The translations under genes were made by a program, and so were the position numbers. A DNA stretch of 64,000 nucleotides from Dermatophagoides farinae (taxonomy: Eukaryota; Arthropoda; Arachnida; Sarcoptiformes; Pyroglyphidae), in NCBI RefSeq assembly GCF_024713945.1, contig NC_134678.1, forward strand, positions 7,750,001-7,814,000, given 5' to 3'. The notes beneath the pieces were generated by a model. It was not told where the DNA came from and did not search any database. It worked only from the letters and a program-made list of their open reading frames with translations. Shown here piece after piece: positions 36,575 to 49,430 of this stretch. Positions within the stretch are counted from its first letter, which is position 1; each line of letters opens with the position of its first letter.

Positions 36575-39500
36575 ATGTTCACATTGAAATCTCATGGTAA
36601 GTTGAAAATGGAAAAAAAATTTAAATTTTTTCTTTCTACATTTTTTTTCGACAGACTAGTAGACGATTTTTTTTTTTTTTTGATTAAAATAAAAATTTTG
36701 TCTACAAACTCAGAAACAGGGTTCAAAATGCTAATCCATAACACACACACACACCGATTAAAGTTATTCGACCAAAAAAACAAAAAAATTTTTTTTTTTT
36801 TTTGTTCTTCCTGATTCACCATACAGACATATTGTTTTCTTTGAATCAATCGATTGATTTTGATCATCATAATTAAAATTCAGTTTCACACATTCAATAA
36901 TCACAAGTTTTATGATGAAAAAAAATAACCAAACAAAAATATTTTCACAGTTTTCTTAATAATAATAATTATGTTGTTCGTGTGTGTGTGTGTGTGTGTG
37001 GGCAACGAAAACAATTTTGTTTTTCGTTATAAAAGTGTTAATCGTGTTAGATTTTGTACTTTTGAGAAAAAAAAATGTTACCTGTTAAAATAATTATTTT
37101 AATTATAATGATGATGATGGTGATGATGATCTTTATCGATAAATATCAATTAAACAAAAAATCAACAACAACAACAACAACCGTAATCATTTAATAAAAG
37201 TATCGACATTGAAGCATTATTATTTCAAAGTAAATGATAATATCCGGTGATTGACGTCAATAATTTTAATTCAATTTAACCTATCGATATCGTGATCGAT
37301 GATGATGATGATCATAATGGTTTCATCTGATTATTGTAAATCATCAGAAAGAATTTCCTAATGCAATAATCATTGATCGATTTGTAATCTATCTATGGCA
37401 TAAACACACACACACACACCATAATCAATCAATTCGTGATTTATCGATGAAAAAAAAATTTTTTTTCCTTTTAAATTAATTTGTCTTTGGAATAGTTCTC
37501 CGGTTAATAGTTGTGTGTGTGTGTGTTGGTGTTAAATATAACGGACCAACAGAGTGTGAAGAAAAACAAATTAAAAAAAAATTTAAACACAAAATACGAA
37601 CATCGAGGAGGAGACATGTGATTTACACACGAGAGAAACAAGATTTCCGAAATAATAGTTTTGTGTTTTGGGGGCTAGTTAATATTTTACACATCACACA
37701 GACACAGACACAGACATCAAATATTTGACAAACAAGCACGTACTAATTCAAAAGAATGTGTAATGCAAGATGTGAAATGCATTGAGAAAAAGAGAAACAA
37801 AACAAATCAAAACAACAATCCTATGTATCTCATTCATTCTTTTGATGTGTGTGTGTTGTGTGTGTGTGTGTGTGCGCTTATGAACAAATGTAAAGAATGT
37901 TAAATCAATTCTGCTGATTAGAATGATTTTAATCATTCTTTCAAAATGTGTCATCATCACAGGATTTATAAAATCAATCAAACAATATTGCATTTTGATT
38001 GTTCGATCATCAATCATTAATGATCATTGTTCTTTTGATTTTATATTATGAAATCTGATATGATGTGATGGCATTTGATTTGATTTGATTTGATTCGATC
38101 GTCAACATTTGTTTGTTCGTTCGCAACCAATTTTCTTCATTTTTTGCTAATTCATTTTTCACATATGAATTTTTGGTTTTCTTCTATAAATAATAATAAT
38201 CTTATCTAATCAAACAAAAAAAAACGAATTACATAATTTGACCCAATTTATTAGTGTGAATTCAAATTTCAAATTGGAAAATGAACGAATGAAAAAAAAA
38301 ATTCATTTCATTTTATGATCGATTAATTGATTGAAAACACAATTTGAAGACATTTGATCTGTCAATTGATTTTTTTTCTGCTGTTCAAACATTGATGAGT
38401 GATGTTAATCAATATCGATATTTGTGATAAAATGTTTGCACTGTGCATCATCACTACCAATTCGACTACTACTATCAATCGTTCATCGAACAAATTCAAA
38501 GGATGATCATTTTTTTTTTGTTTGAAATCCGATCAATCAATAATTAACAAAAACCAACCAACAAACATATACAACGAATGCTCAACAAAAGAATATCTAA
38601 ACTTATTGTTTTTCTGTTGATTAAAATTTCAACGTGAAGCTACAGTAAACAAAAAAAAATGCATAACATTTTAATTAAATTCATAAAAAGAGTTAAAAAT
38701 TTCGGTAAGTTTAATGAATATGAAAATGAAAAAATTCAATTCTATTTCATGAATAATCTAAAAATGGATTTAAACAGGTGGATACTATTTTAAATTATTA
38801 AAAAACAAAACGAGAAAAAAATGCTATCCTTGAACTTGATTTTTTTAATTGGTGATGATGATGATGATGATTAAAAATCGATAAAAAAAACATCAACATT
38901 CACTAACGATGCTTAATTTGACATCATCGAAATGTTGTGTACTTGATTGCTTAATATTGGGATGAATGAAAAAAAATGAATTTTAATGAGGATGTGTTTA
39001 GAAAGTTCACATTATGACATTTTCATTGATTATTAATCCGAATCATCATCATCATCATCAATTATTAATCGTAGTCATGATCATCAATCAATCGTCCTTG
39101 AATTGATTTAGATTAATTGAATGAGCGAAAAAAATTAATCAATCAATTGATTGATTGAATTAGAATCAAATCTATTTTTGGGTGATTTGAATTTAGGAAT
39201 AACCCTCCTATGACACCATTATATGATAAAATTTTCAATCTAATCTATATTTTTTTATCTGTAGGCGATTTTGATCTAAAAAAACAAATGAAACGTGAAA
39301 AAATGGATAAATTTTCACAATATGACCATTATCATTATCATCATCAGATAAATCTAAATCTAAATAATAACAACAACAATGAAATAAATATAAAAGATTT
39401 ACCACCACCACCACCAACAGCAACAACAACAAAAACAACACCGAAATCATCATCAACATCAATGTTTGTCATAAAAAATTATTTTCTATCAGCCATTTGG

Positions 39501-41471
39501 TGTTGGCTCAAACAATTTCATGCAATCGGAATATTTTTTGCATTATGTTCAGTACTATTTTGGTCATTCAATGGTTTATCATATAAATTAAATCCACATT
39601 TACATGCATTAGAGATATTGATGATAAGGCAAGTATAGAAATTCAAAATTCAAATTACTTTTTTTTCAAAATTTTTCTATTTCATAAATGGCAGCCATGA
39701 TCTTGACCTTTTTTTCCCTCTCAATTATTGTTTAAAAATTAATTGTACATGATTAGTTTAGCATTTAGTTAAATTGCTGCTAAAATAAGCATTTTGGAAA
39801 AAAATATATAGGTCAAGTTTTTAGCCGATTGTTTTGTTTTGTAAAATCACATGGTCATTAATTTATATTTATAATTTATAATAATTATAGCTCATTATTT
39901 GTATCGATTACATACCTGGGATTTATGTTTGCATTTTATGGTGTGAGATATCGAACAAAACAAACGAACAATAATCATAATAACAATTGGACCAAATCGA
40001 GTCGAATTGAACCATTTGATTGGTCATTACTATTTGGTGTACCCGGTGAACGAATCAGTTTGATTATGAGGTTAGTGAACATGAAACATTTTTGCACATT
40101 TGATGATGATTTAATTGATTCGGTTGAACAGATGTCTTTGCGGTACAATTTCATTGGCATGTTTTTATTCATCATATCGTTATATACCACTTGGCGATGC
40201 AACCACCATACGTTTTACATCGCCGGTTTTTATTGCAATATTTGCACATTTTATCGTTAATGAACCATTTGGATTGTTACAAATTGTCAACGCATTGACA
40301 ACATTAATCGGTGTCATTTTGATTGGCCGTCCTAGTTTTATATTTGGTGGCAAAACATTATCATTAAATCGCGAAGCAGAATTGACATTCGAACTAAATG
40401 ATACATTACCAATATGGCCAATAGAAAAAAGAGATTTATTACAACATAATCGATCCAGCGGTTTTGATCATTTGAATGTCATCAGTAGTTTATTCACTTC
40501 GGATCCATTAACATTGCCAGAAGAATTGAATGATGTTGTAACATCAACTATGTCTACACAACATTTACATTCATCAACATCAACACTATCATTAATCAAT
40601 GATTGGTCATCAACATTGTTTGGTGTATTCTTATCATTAATTGCTGCCATATCGATCTCAATATCAATGATTTTTATGAGAAAAATACGTAAAACGCCAC
40701 CACCATTGGTTATATTTTGGTTTTCATTATCCAATGTGATATTGGGTGCTGTTGGTCTTTGGATTATCGATGAATATCGCATGCCAATCGGTTTCGAATG
40801 TTGGCTATTGATAATAATGACAAGTAAAGAATTTTTTTTTTTTGGCTAAAAACATAAAATTCTAATTTACTTACCTTGATTTTTTAAAATCAGCTTTTTG
40901 CACTGGTTTAGATCAATTTTTCATCACATTGGCATTAAAAATGGAAAATGCTGGTGCCGTTGCCGTTATACAGGCATTATGTGTTGTATTAAGTTTCATA
41001 TTTTCCATACTAATTCTACATGAACCATTATATTGGACATCAGCATTGGGTGGTACATTCATATTTTTTTCAGTTTTAGTTTTGGGTTTTTCAAAATTAT
41101 TACAAGAAACCACTTATTCTGGTATTAAATCAACAATATTTGCCATCAATATATTGCATTCAAATTCGAAAAAATTTAATCTAGATGATACATATCGAAA
41201 ATTATCCACGACAACATTATCAACATCATCATCATCATCACAAAGATCATCAAATAGTTTCGGTGATGGTATGAATAATAATAATATAAACAATTCGAAT
41301 CATTGCTCATCATTCCATCGCTATTCACAACAATCATTACATTACCATCATCATCATCATCAATCATTTAATGAACCATATTTATTACGTGTTGCACCGA
41401 TTCTTGGTGATAAACCACCATCATCATCATCATCATCATGTGGTATCTGTATTCAAAATACTGATCATTAA
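36575..41471 (+). CDS. SLC35G: SLC35G-like EamA/drug-metabolite transporter
   Basis: Best model: 36575..36596, 39265..39628, 39891..40070, 40132..40823, 40894..41471, 611 residues. The body matches the SLC35G (TMEM20) group of ten-span EamA transporters: FALCSVLFWSFNGLSYKLNP, HALEILMI, then CGTISLACFYSSYRYIPLGD with ATTIRFTSPVFIAIFAHF, IGVILIGRPSFIFGG, and in the last exon TGLDQFFITLALKMENAGAV with LHEPLYWTSALGG. Substrate unknown; the family sits in plasma membrane or endomembranes. The intron after 39628 uses a GC donor (AG, GCAAGT); only this junction keeps the frame. The first exon is tentative: ATG 36575 gives MFTLKSHG joined in phase 1 to the acceptor before 39265; an alternative first exon lies at 38659. 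A start inside exon 2 (ATG 39291) remains possible. N- and C-terminal tails are Asn/His/Ser-rich. Confidence 0.85.
36981..37001. repeat. (TG)10 microsatellite
   Basis: Ten perfect TG units within the long first intron of the transporter gene. Confidence 0.9.
37846..37874. repeat. Interrupted TG microsatellite
   Basis: Two TG blocks split by one extra T, in the first intron of the transporter gene. Confidence 0.85.
38659..38704 (+). other. Candidate alternative first coding exon of the SLC35G-like gene
   Basis: ATG followed by 15 codons (MHNILIKFIKRVKNF) and one base, then a consensus donor GGTAAGT at 38705. The exon ends in phase 1, as does the exon at 36575, and both join in frame to the acceptor before 39265. 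Using it would give a 619-residue protein with a different N terminus. Donor and phase are seen; use is inferred. Confidence 0.45.
39137..39156. repeat. 20-base perfect palindrome
   Basis: AATCAATCAATTGATTGATT reads the same on both strands. It is made of ATCA/TGAT units and lies about 110 bases before exon 2 of the transporter gene; position approximate by a base or two. Probably a by-product of the local repeat composition. Confidence 0.6.
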
Positions 41472-42183
41472 CAATATCTAATCTGCCAATCCCGATAAAA
41501 GAATCTCTAAAGATCTCCAGAATCTTGAAGTTTCTTTCTTTATTTAAATTTTTGTACATTTTATAATAATAATTTGTAAATAATCAATCACAGTAATCAT
41601 AGTTGACTTTTTGTTTTTGCAATTTATTTTTATTTTGTTAATTATTTTTAAATTTCAAAATTGAAATAAATAAGAAATAAACAAAATTCATACATATATG
41701 TGTAAGAGTAATGTCATTTATGAATGTGTATTTTGAGTATATATGGTGATTATAATCCGATAAAAAAAATGATGATGAACATTAAATGGAAACAAAAAAA
41801 TGGCAAAAATTGCTAAGCTTGACAATTATGTGTGGTATTGCATTACTGAATGTGTGATGAGGCAATCTCCGGGCAATTTTAAAATGACAAATTCAAACGA
41901 TGTCAATACCGCGATAACAAAGATGTTTATGTGTTTTGAGATATTGTTGTTGTTGTTGTTGTTTTAGAAAATAACAGAAAAAGAAAATTTAAGCTCATTC
42001 GTTACAAGGACATGACCACCGCCAACAACGCACACAAATGATGATGATCAATGAGAATCTAGGACAACAACAGCAAAAAAAACATTGAGAAATTGTGACA
42101 GAAAATATAACAGAGAGAATGGAATTTGAATAAAATCCAAAAAGACGAAAAAAGAATTGTGAGCGAAAGAATCATTAATTAAT
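41472..42183. other. Convergent 3' ends of the transporter and pico genes
   Basis: About 0.7 kb of AT-rich DNA with AATAAA matches near 41660-41685 that suit the transporter transcript. A TTG run lies at about 41946-41962. No coding frame seen. Confidence 0.45.
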
Positions 42184-45100
42184 TTATCGTCGACTAGGAC
42201 AAGTTGTAACAACAGTAAGCTGTGTACTTTCACTTCGTTTTGGTGGTGGTGGCGGTATTTTTGATCTTCCGATCATCTGATGATTTTGGCCTCCAACCGC
42301 TGTCATATTATAATTCGGTTGATGATGTATTGGCGATGTCATTGGCGTTGTTGTTGTTGATGATGCGGAGGAAATGTTTTCCATATTCATGATAATGGGA
42401 CCATTGTCGGAAAATTGTACCGATTTCGGTTGATTATTAGCCATTTGATGATGATATGGTAATGGATGATAATGATTAGCCGTGGCCAAACTATATTGTT
42501 GTTGCTGTTGATGATGATGATTATAAGATTGATTATAATGATGGTTTGATGATGGTGGTGGTGGCGGTATTATATTTGGATATGAATTATCTGTTGGTGG
42601 TGGTGGTGGTGGCGGCAAATACGCTGAATCACGAAATCCTAGAACTTGACCAGGTGTAGCTGTTTGATCCTGTTGTAACATTTGTGCTACATGCCATTTT
42701 TTTTGCATTACACGTTCCATATTTTTAAGAAATAAATCTTCCGGTAAATGATATGGTACGTTATTGTCATTGTAGTTGCTGTTGTTGTTGCCAGCATAAA
42801 TTGTATTGCTCGGACAATAATTTACAGGTGGTTGTTGTTGCTGCTGCTGCTGCTGATGACGTTGTATCATTTGTTGATGTTTTTGTAATAAATGTGGGGA
42901 AATGGACATGTAATGATTTTCTTGTTTCATTACTGCTGGCCTATTAATGGCTTGATGACAAGGTGAATTCGTTGGTGTAAAACTTGCATAATTCATTTGT
43001 TGTTGTTGTTGTGTGGGTGGTGGTGGTGGCGGTTGTTGTTGTGAATTATTGTAAATTTTCACTCTTGCTGGTGGTATATCATATTCAGTAAGTTTATTAT
43101 TAGTAGAAATTCCAGTATCTGGAATGATAGAACAATGAGAATTACCAACAACAATGGGATGATTAGATGGATTAAAAGCCATATAATTTTGAGTTGTGGT
43201 GGTGGTGGTGGTGATTGGTTTTTGTTGATAAAATTGTTCATTCATAATATTTCCATTCATCATCATTGTATCAATTGGCCGAATACGTGGCGATGTTCCA
43301 TATTTATCCCATGCTGAATGTTGATGCTGATTATAATCAACTGAATTATGACGTTGAAATTGTCTTCGATTATTGTTATTTAAAAAATTAGATTTCAATG
43401 TAACAAAACTAGTACTATCAGATGATGATGCAAAACTAGCTCTAGAATTTGGTGCATAAATTCGATTCTGTGGAAAGTTTACTGAATAATTATTATTGCC
43501 AACAACATCATTATAATTTCCACGAAAATTCATAAAATATGTAGAATTTTCCGACAAATCAGATAACCGACGAGCTAGACGTGTTTTCATTTGAGGTTGC
43601 GGTGTCATTGGCGGTAATGGCAATGATGCCATTGATGGCGGTTTTATCGGTTGTTTAGATTGGATAGGCGACACGGATTTTGGTATGGAATCCGGTGATT
43701 GTTGTTGTTGTTGTGATATTTCAGACATTTCAGGTGATGATGGTGGTGGTGGAAACGAAGCATTTAAAGATAATGTACTTTCCGCTTCTTTTAAAGGAGG
43801 CGGTGGTGGTGGTGGCGGAAGATCATCATCCGAATGATGATTATTGGTAATTGAATCGATAACTCCAGTTTGTTGATTATAAATTTGTGGATGATGTTGA
43901 GGCGATACTAAGGCCAATTTCGTTTTATTTCTTTGCGTTTCATCACTGGCTGTGGCAGTGGTTGATCGACGAAGTGTTCCCGATTTAAATGTTCCACGTT
44001 GAAATTGTTCCACTGGTTGACGATTGTTGTTGTTGATTGAATTATGCACATCATCGACATCACAACCATTAGTGTTGGAAATTACATCATCCACTCCAGT
44101 ACCACTACTACCGCTAACTTCTAATAAAGCATCATCTGATTGTAATGCTAAATTACGTGTAGTATTTGTCAATGGTATTTTTGGTTGTATCATAACATTT
44201 GGTTTCCGTTTAATTGTACCAATTGGAAAATCCGCATCAAATGCATTATTCGATGTTACAGGTTGCTGTAAATGATGGTGATGATGATGATGAATATGAT
44301 GATGAGGTGAAGTAATGTGATTAGGTTGAAGGTGATGATAATTTAAATGATGCGGATGATGATCATGTCCATTTGCGGTTGTAGTAGCAACAGAAGATCC
44401 TGATGATGATGATGATGAGGCAGTGGATGGTGTTGAAACAATACTACTTTGTTCCGACATGCATCCTGAACTAGATGATGCACTTGATGAACGAATTGAT
44501 TCACTTCGTGGTACACGATTAGCACGCATTGTAATTGAACCGGAACGATGATGATTATGATGATGAATCCGATCATAATCAATGTTTGATTCTTCAACAT
44601 AATTATAATTTGTACTATTTTGTTGCAAATCATTTGTTGAATCATTCAATGGAAAAGTTGTTATTTTTCTAGGTGAAACAAAAAAAATAAAAAATAAACA
44701 AATGAGTCAAACTTAAAACAACAAAAAAAACTCACTTGTTCAACATTATATTAGCATGACCATCTTGAACTGTGTCATCATTAGCATGGTTGGCGTTATT
44801 CTGATCATCAACAACAGTGTTGTTAGAAAGTTCATCATCATCATCATTGTTGATCATTTTAAATTGTTCATAATTTTCCAATAAATAATGTCCATATTTT
44901 GCGATTCGAATGCCAGTCATCCATAGTTTAAGATCATCTTGTGATTCAGCGCACAGGTATTTTATATGTTTCGGTGATTTAGTTTGAATTTGTGGATGTT
45001 TAATGGCGAAACCAAAATCATTGGGGGCTTTGAATTTTTTTCGCCACCCGAAACCATAATAAACACAATTCAATTCAAATGTTGTCAAACAAATCAAATC

Positions 45101-47929
45101 TTTCGTCGATTTTGGCCGTCCTTTTGGGCAATAATAAAGACCAGATGATCGTAATGAGAAGAAATATTTTTTCCACACTTTTTTTCCATCACTACGTAGA
45201 AAAAGATTTCCTTCGATTTCAGGCACGCGTACATTATTATTATTGATGAAAAATTGTCCAATCAAATCACTGCGTAATTGATTGGCATTATATTTTGCAC
45301 GTAATGAACCTGATTTCAGTGTATCAACATTTTCGTTTGGTTGCGTAACGCTTATGAGATATTTTTCTGGTTGAATAAACAGATCATATTTATCTGATTG
45401 TTGAACGAAATATAATTTATTCAAATCATGGTGATCACGTCCCCAATATAGTACATTTTCCACCAATGATTCATGGTCTTCATAGAAACGTTCTGTAAGA
45501 AAAAAAAATGAATGAAAAAATTAGAAAATCATCTTAAAAGAAGAAAAAAAGAAAAGCTTTCAACTATTTTTAAATGGATCAACGAATGAATCTGATGGTT
45601 ATGGACCGATATATCATCATTCTGGTTAATCGGATTATGTAACAAGAAATTTGCATTTTTCAAACACTTTTAGCTTGTCATTATTATTGTTTTTTTTCTG
45701 CTAGCCCCTTTAAATGATGTATTTGGAAGATTGTCTTACTTGAAGAAAATTCAATCATGCAATAAGCTTATAACAAAAAAAAAATGCTTCCGTGTATGTG
45801 TGTCTGTTTGTTTTTAATGATAAATTATTCGAGCATTCGACTAAAACTAATGGTTTTCTTTGTTTCTCACCATTCATTCATTCATTCATTGATTCATTCA
45901 TTCGACATACCTAGATATAATTGTGGCATATGTTCAATAATACAATAATTGATTCCTAATGAAATGTGATTTTTCTGCGCCATTTGTTGACAAATTCTGC
46001 CAACAGTCATCCGTTCGTCGGCCAATAAACATTTGGATGAATCGTCTTCAGCAAATACTTTTAAATATAGCTAAGTGAAAAGAAACAAGACAAAAAAAAA
46101 CATTAATGGATTATTCGACTAATAAATGAATGAGAAAAAAAACATTTCAAATCCAAGTGCAAAAAAGCATCATGCATGTTGATGATGATGATGATGATGA
46201 TAAGAGGATAACTACAATTAAACAAAAAAAAAATGATGATGATGATGATGATGAATATCTCAACGACGAGAAAAAAACCAATCTACCAAATTAATTTCCT
46301 TGATCGATTGATTGATTGTGAATAAAAATAATGATGATTGTGTGATGATAAATCGCTCTACGACGATCATCAGATAAGCCATAAAATGTATTTTGACGAA
46401 AAGAAAAAAAAAACATCAACATCAACAACAATTTTTTTTTCGTTACCTTACGAACATTTGCTTCATGAATTTTAGCCATCGCTTTACGCATCTTTTCATC
46501 GAAATCCATTTTATCATTATGAATGTCATTCTGTTCATGTTTATTATCGATAATTGTATCATCAACTGTTTTGCTGGAATCATCCCTACAACCACCATTA
46601 TCATCATCATCATTAATATTCTCAATATTCGATTCAATTTGCCAATTAATATCATCTATAATTTTTGTTATCAATTCAAATCGTCTTTCAACATCAAAAT
46701 CATCTTTATCATTATCAGTTAGAAACTAATTGTGTGTTTATGCGCATGTCGTAGATAAATCATGAAAATTGAAAAAATAGAAGAAAAAAGAAATAAAATT
46801 AAAATAAAATCAAGAGAGAGAGAGATAGAACAGTAAAGATTCAAAAAGAACAAAACAACAACAACAAAAATCGGTCAGGATTAAGTACACAAGTTTTTGG
46901 ACATTATACTATAGTAGGTCAATGGCATTCTCTATAGAGAAACAAACACATACCGTAGAATCATCATCACCATTGTTGGTTTTATCATTTTGTTCGAGAA
47001 ATATTTGCTGCTGCTGCTGTTGCTGTGGTTGTTTATGAATTGGACTTTTATCAGGATTTTCATTCATCGATTTCACCGTATGATTCATCAGTGGTTGATG
47101 ATGATCAATAACGATATTCGTTTGATGAATCTCTTCACAACAAGACGATGAACCGCTACTACTGTTCACTGATTGACTAGAATGACCACTTGGATTTGTT
47201 TTTCGTTGATTTATCATTGATGATTTACTGCCACCAGATGATGTAGATGATGTTGATGATTGTTCCGATGAAATTAATGATATTGAATCAGAAAATGCTG
47301 AATCATTATCCGGTGAATCGGTTCGTATCGATACTACAGGTTGTTGTTGTTGTTGCTGCTGCTGCTGCTGTTGTTGTTGTTGTTGTGTAACATCCATTGT
47401 CATAACAATACCAGATGAATCATGATGATTATGACCATTGTTTTCTGCTAGAAAATCAAAATAATTTATAAGAAAATCAAAAAATTTATAAACAACATAC
47501 CAACAACGGTTAAAATTTGATTTGTTGAATCATCATCATCAGGATGATGATGATAGGAATGTATCGCATATGGATGATGATGATGATAATGATTGTTGGA
47601 TGATGGATATGATGATGACGTGGTTTCAATCAATGAAGATTGTTGCATAATAATATGATGATGATGACCATCATCAATTGAATTTGATGAAAATTGTTTT
47701 GTTTTTGTGCCTTTTTGTGACAATTCTTGATCAATGGTATTGCCTAATGCATTTAATTGATTGAGAATATCTTCAAATTCTTTATCTGTAGAATCGCCAA
47801 CTACAAAAAATGAATGTAAATAGAAAATTATAATTTAAACAAATAAAACATTACATTACCATTATTATTTGATTGTCCAATTGATGTGGAACCAATGATT
47901 GCCGTTGTCGGTGATTTTGTATCGTACAT
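42184..47929 (-). CDS. pico: MIG-10/RIAM/lamellipodin (pico) adaptor
   Basis: Seven minus-strand exons: 47929..47860, 47800..47501, 47447..46954, 46725..46447, 46070..45911, 45492..44736, 44668..42184; all joins keep frame, 1,514 residues. MRL adaptors link active Ras/Rap GTPases and phosphoinositides to Ena/VASP and actin growth at the leading edge. Seen: N-terminal EFEDILNQLNALG; the coiled-coil helix EKMRKAMAKIHEANVRK that leads into a Ras-association domain (about residues 380-475: LKVFAEDDSSKCLLADERMTV, FYEDHESLVENVLYWGRD); a PH domain at about 524-640 (PEIEGNLFLRSDGKKVWKKY, AIKHPQIQ, KYLCAES, MTGIRIAKYG); then a long Pro-rich tail with FPPPP near residue 990, the classic Ena/VASP EVH1 ligand, and many poly-Pro stretches for profilin or SH3. 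The end PPPPPKRSESTQLT resembles the lamellipodin C terminus. Gln, His and Ser runs are scattered. Non-coding 5' exons may lie to the right. Confidence 0.93.
47341..47394 (-). repeat. Poly-Gln coding repeat (CAA/CAG) in pico
   Basis: About 17 Gln codons, mixed CAA and CAG, just after the MTMDVT stretch in exon 3 of pico. A second run lies near 42838-42860 and a third near 47008-47030. Likely length-variable. Confidence 0.9.
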
Positions 47930-49363
47930 TTTTCCACTAAATTATACTGAGATGAATATTGACACCTGTCATCATCATTGACAAAAGCAGACAAAAAAAA
48001 TCCACAATTAAATATCACACATCCATAGATTCAATGATTTTGGGTTCATTTGATTTTTTTTTCAAACAAGGACAAATGATGTTGTGAATAACAAATCAAT
48101 GACGATGTTATCGTCTGATTTCATATCATCATCATCATATTCATGTCAATCACACAACGAAGTTTTTTTTCGCAGATTAGATTTCTGATGAATAAAAAAT
48201 GGTCTTGACGAGATTAGATTTCATTTCATTTTTTCCGTTGCTTTGTCAAGAAAAAAACTTGAAATATTTTTTCTCATATTCAAGTCCATTACACCATTTC
48301 TATAGCATTGAATTACAAATGAAATGGTGATTGAATTCATTTTTATATCATATACACATGACAAGAAAGAATTTGATTCTAATTCTAAACAAAATAGCAA
48401 CAAAAAAAAATGATAAAAAGAGAAAAAAAAATTTTTTTAAAAAAAAGGAAAACGATAATCAAAGGATTTCCTGTTGTCCTGGCTTTCAAATGAAAACAAA
48501 ACGAATGAAAATTTGTTTCATCAATGTCAACATCATTGAATGTACGAAATGAACAAATCCTGTTTTTTTGTTTTATATTTGGATTTTGTAGAACAAAAAA
48601 TTAATCCACACACACACACACACAAAAAAAATGATAATCGCCAAAACAAATGAAAAAATTGAGAGAAATTGCCGTCATCATCTTGATGACGATATTTCGA
48701 CCTGTTGTTGTTGTTGTTGTTCATGTTGATTATCATCATCAAAAATATATACATACATATGTGACATACATTCATTCATTCAACTAAGTTGATAAGTTTA
48801 TGTCGAAAATTTTATCATCAACAATCATCGTCATCGTCATAGACAATATATATATATCAAATGACATTCAATTTAAAAGCAAGAAAAAAAATGAAAATCT
48901 TTATTTTTTACACACAATTTTTTGATCAAAAAAAAAAACAGAAAAAAATCAATCGATCGATCGATTAATTGAATATGATCAAAAAACCAACAACTTACAA
49001 ACGACTTACACCTTACAAGCGATTATTATCGTTTAGGAAAAAAAATGGAGCAAACGCATTTGTGTCACCAACATTTTAAATCGGACCACAGTGATTGGCA
49101 AAAAAGAGATTTGAGTTTTTTTTTAAATTTAAAATTTTAATTTTTTTTTCTGGTTTAACCGATAATTATAAATAAACAGTCTGTCTGTCTGTGCACAGAT
49201 TTTCAAACAACCAGTACTTTGAACGAAATTTATGAATTTTTTTTTTCAAGTTGTTGAACAACAACAACAACAACAAGAACGAAAAGAATTTATTTATCTG
49301 ACACACACAAGCAATATTTCAAATAAAACCATAATGTGGTTGCATTAATAATTTACATCATTT

Positions 49364-49430
49364 TTGTTGTTGTTGTTGTTGTTCAAGAGCAATATTATTA
49401 TGACCGTAAACAACAACAACAACAACAACA
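49364..49430. repeat. Inverted (TTG)n / (CAA)n pair
   Basis: A TTG run at 49364-49383 and a CAA run at 49408-49430 are complementary and separated by 24 bases, so the strand can fold into a stem of about 20 bp. Another CAA run with a GTTGTTGAACAAC palindrome lies just upstream, near 49250-49276. Confidence 0.75.

Noticed and set aside
48953-48968. ATCGATCGAT palindrome
   Set aside because: Short simple-repeat palindrome of a kind expected from the local ATCA/TGAT-rich composition.
49364-49430. Regular short repeats resembling a CRISPR array
   Set aside because: Trinucleotide runs only, no constant repeat with unique spacers, and a eukaryotic genome.
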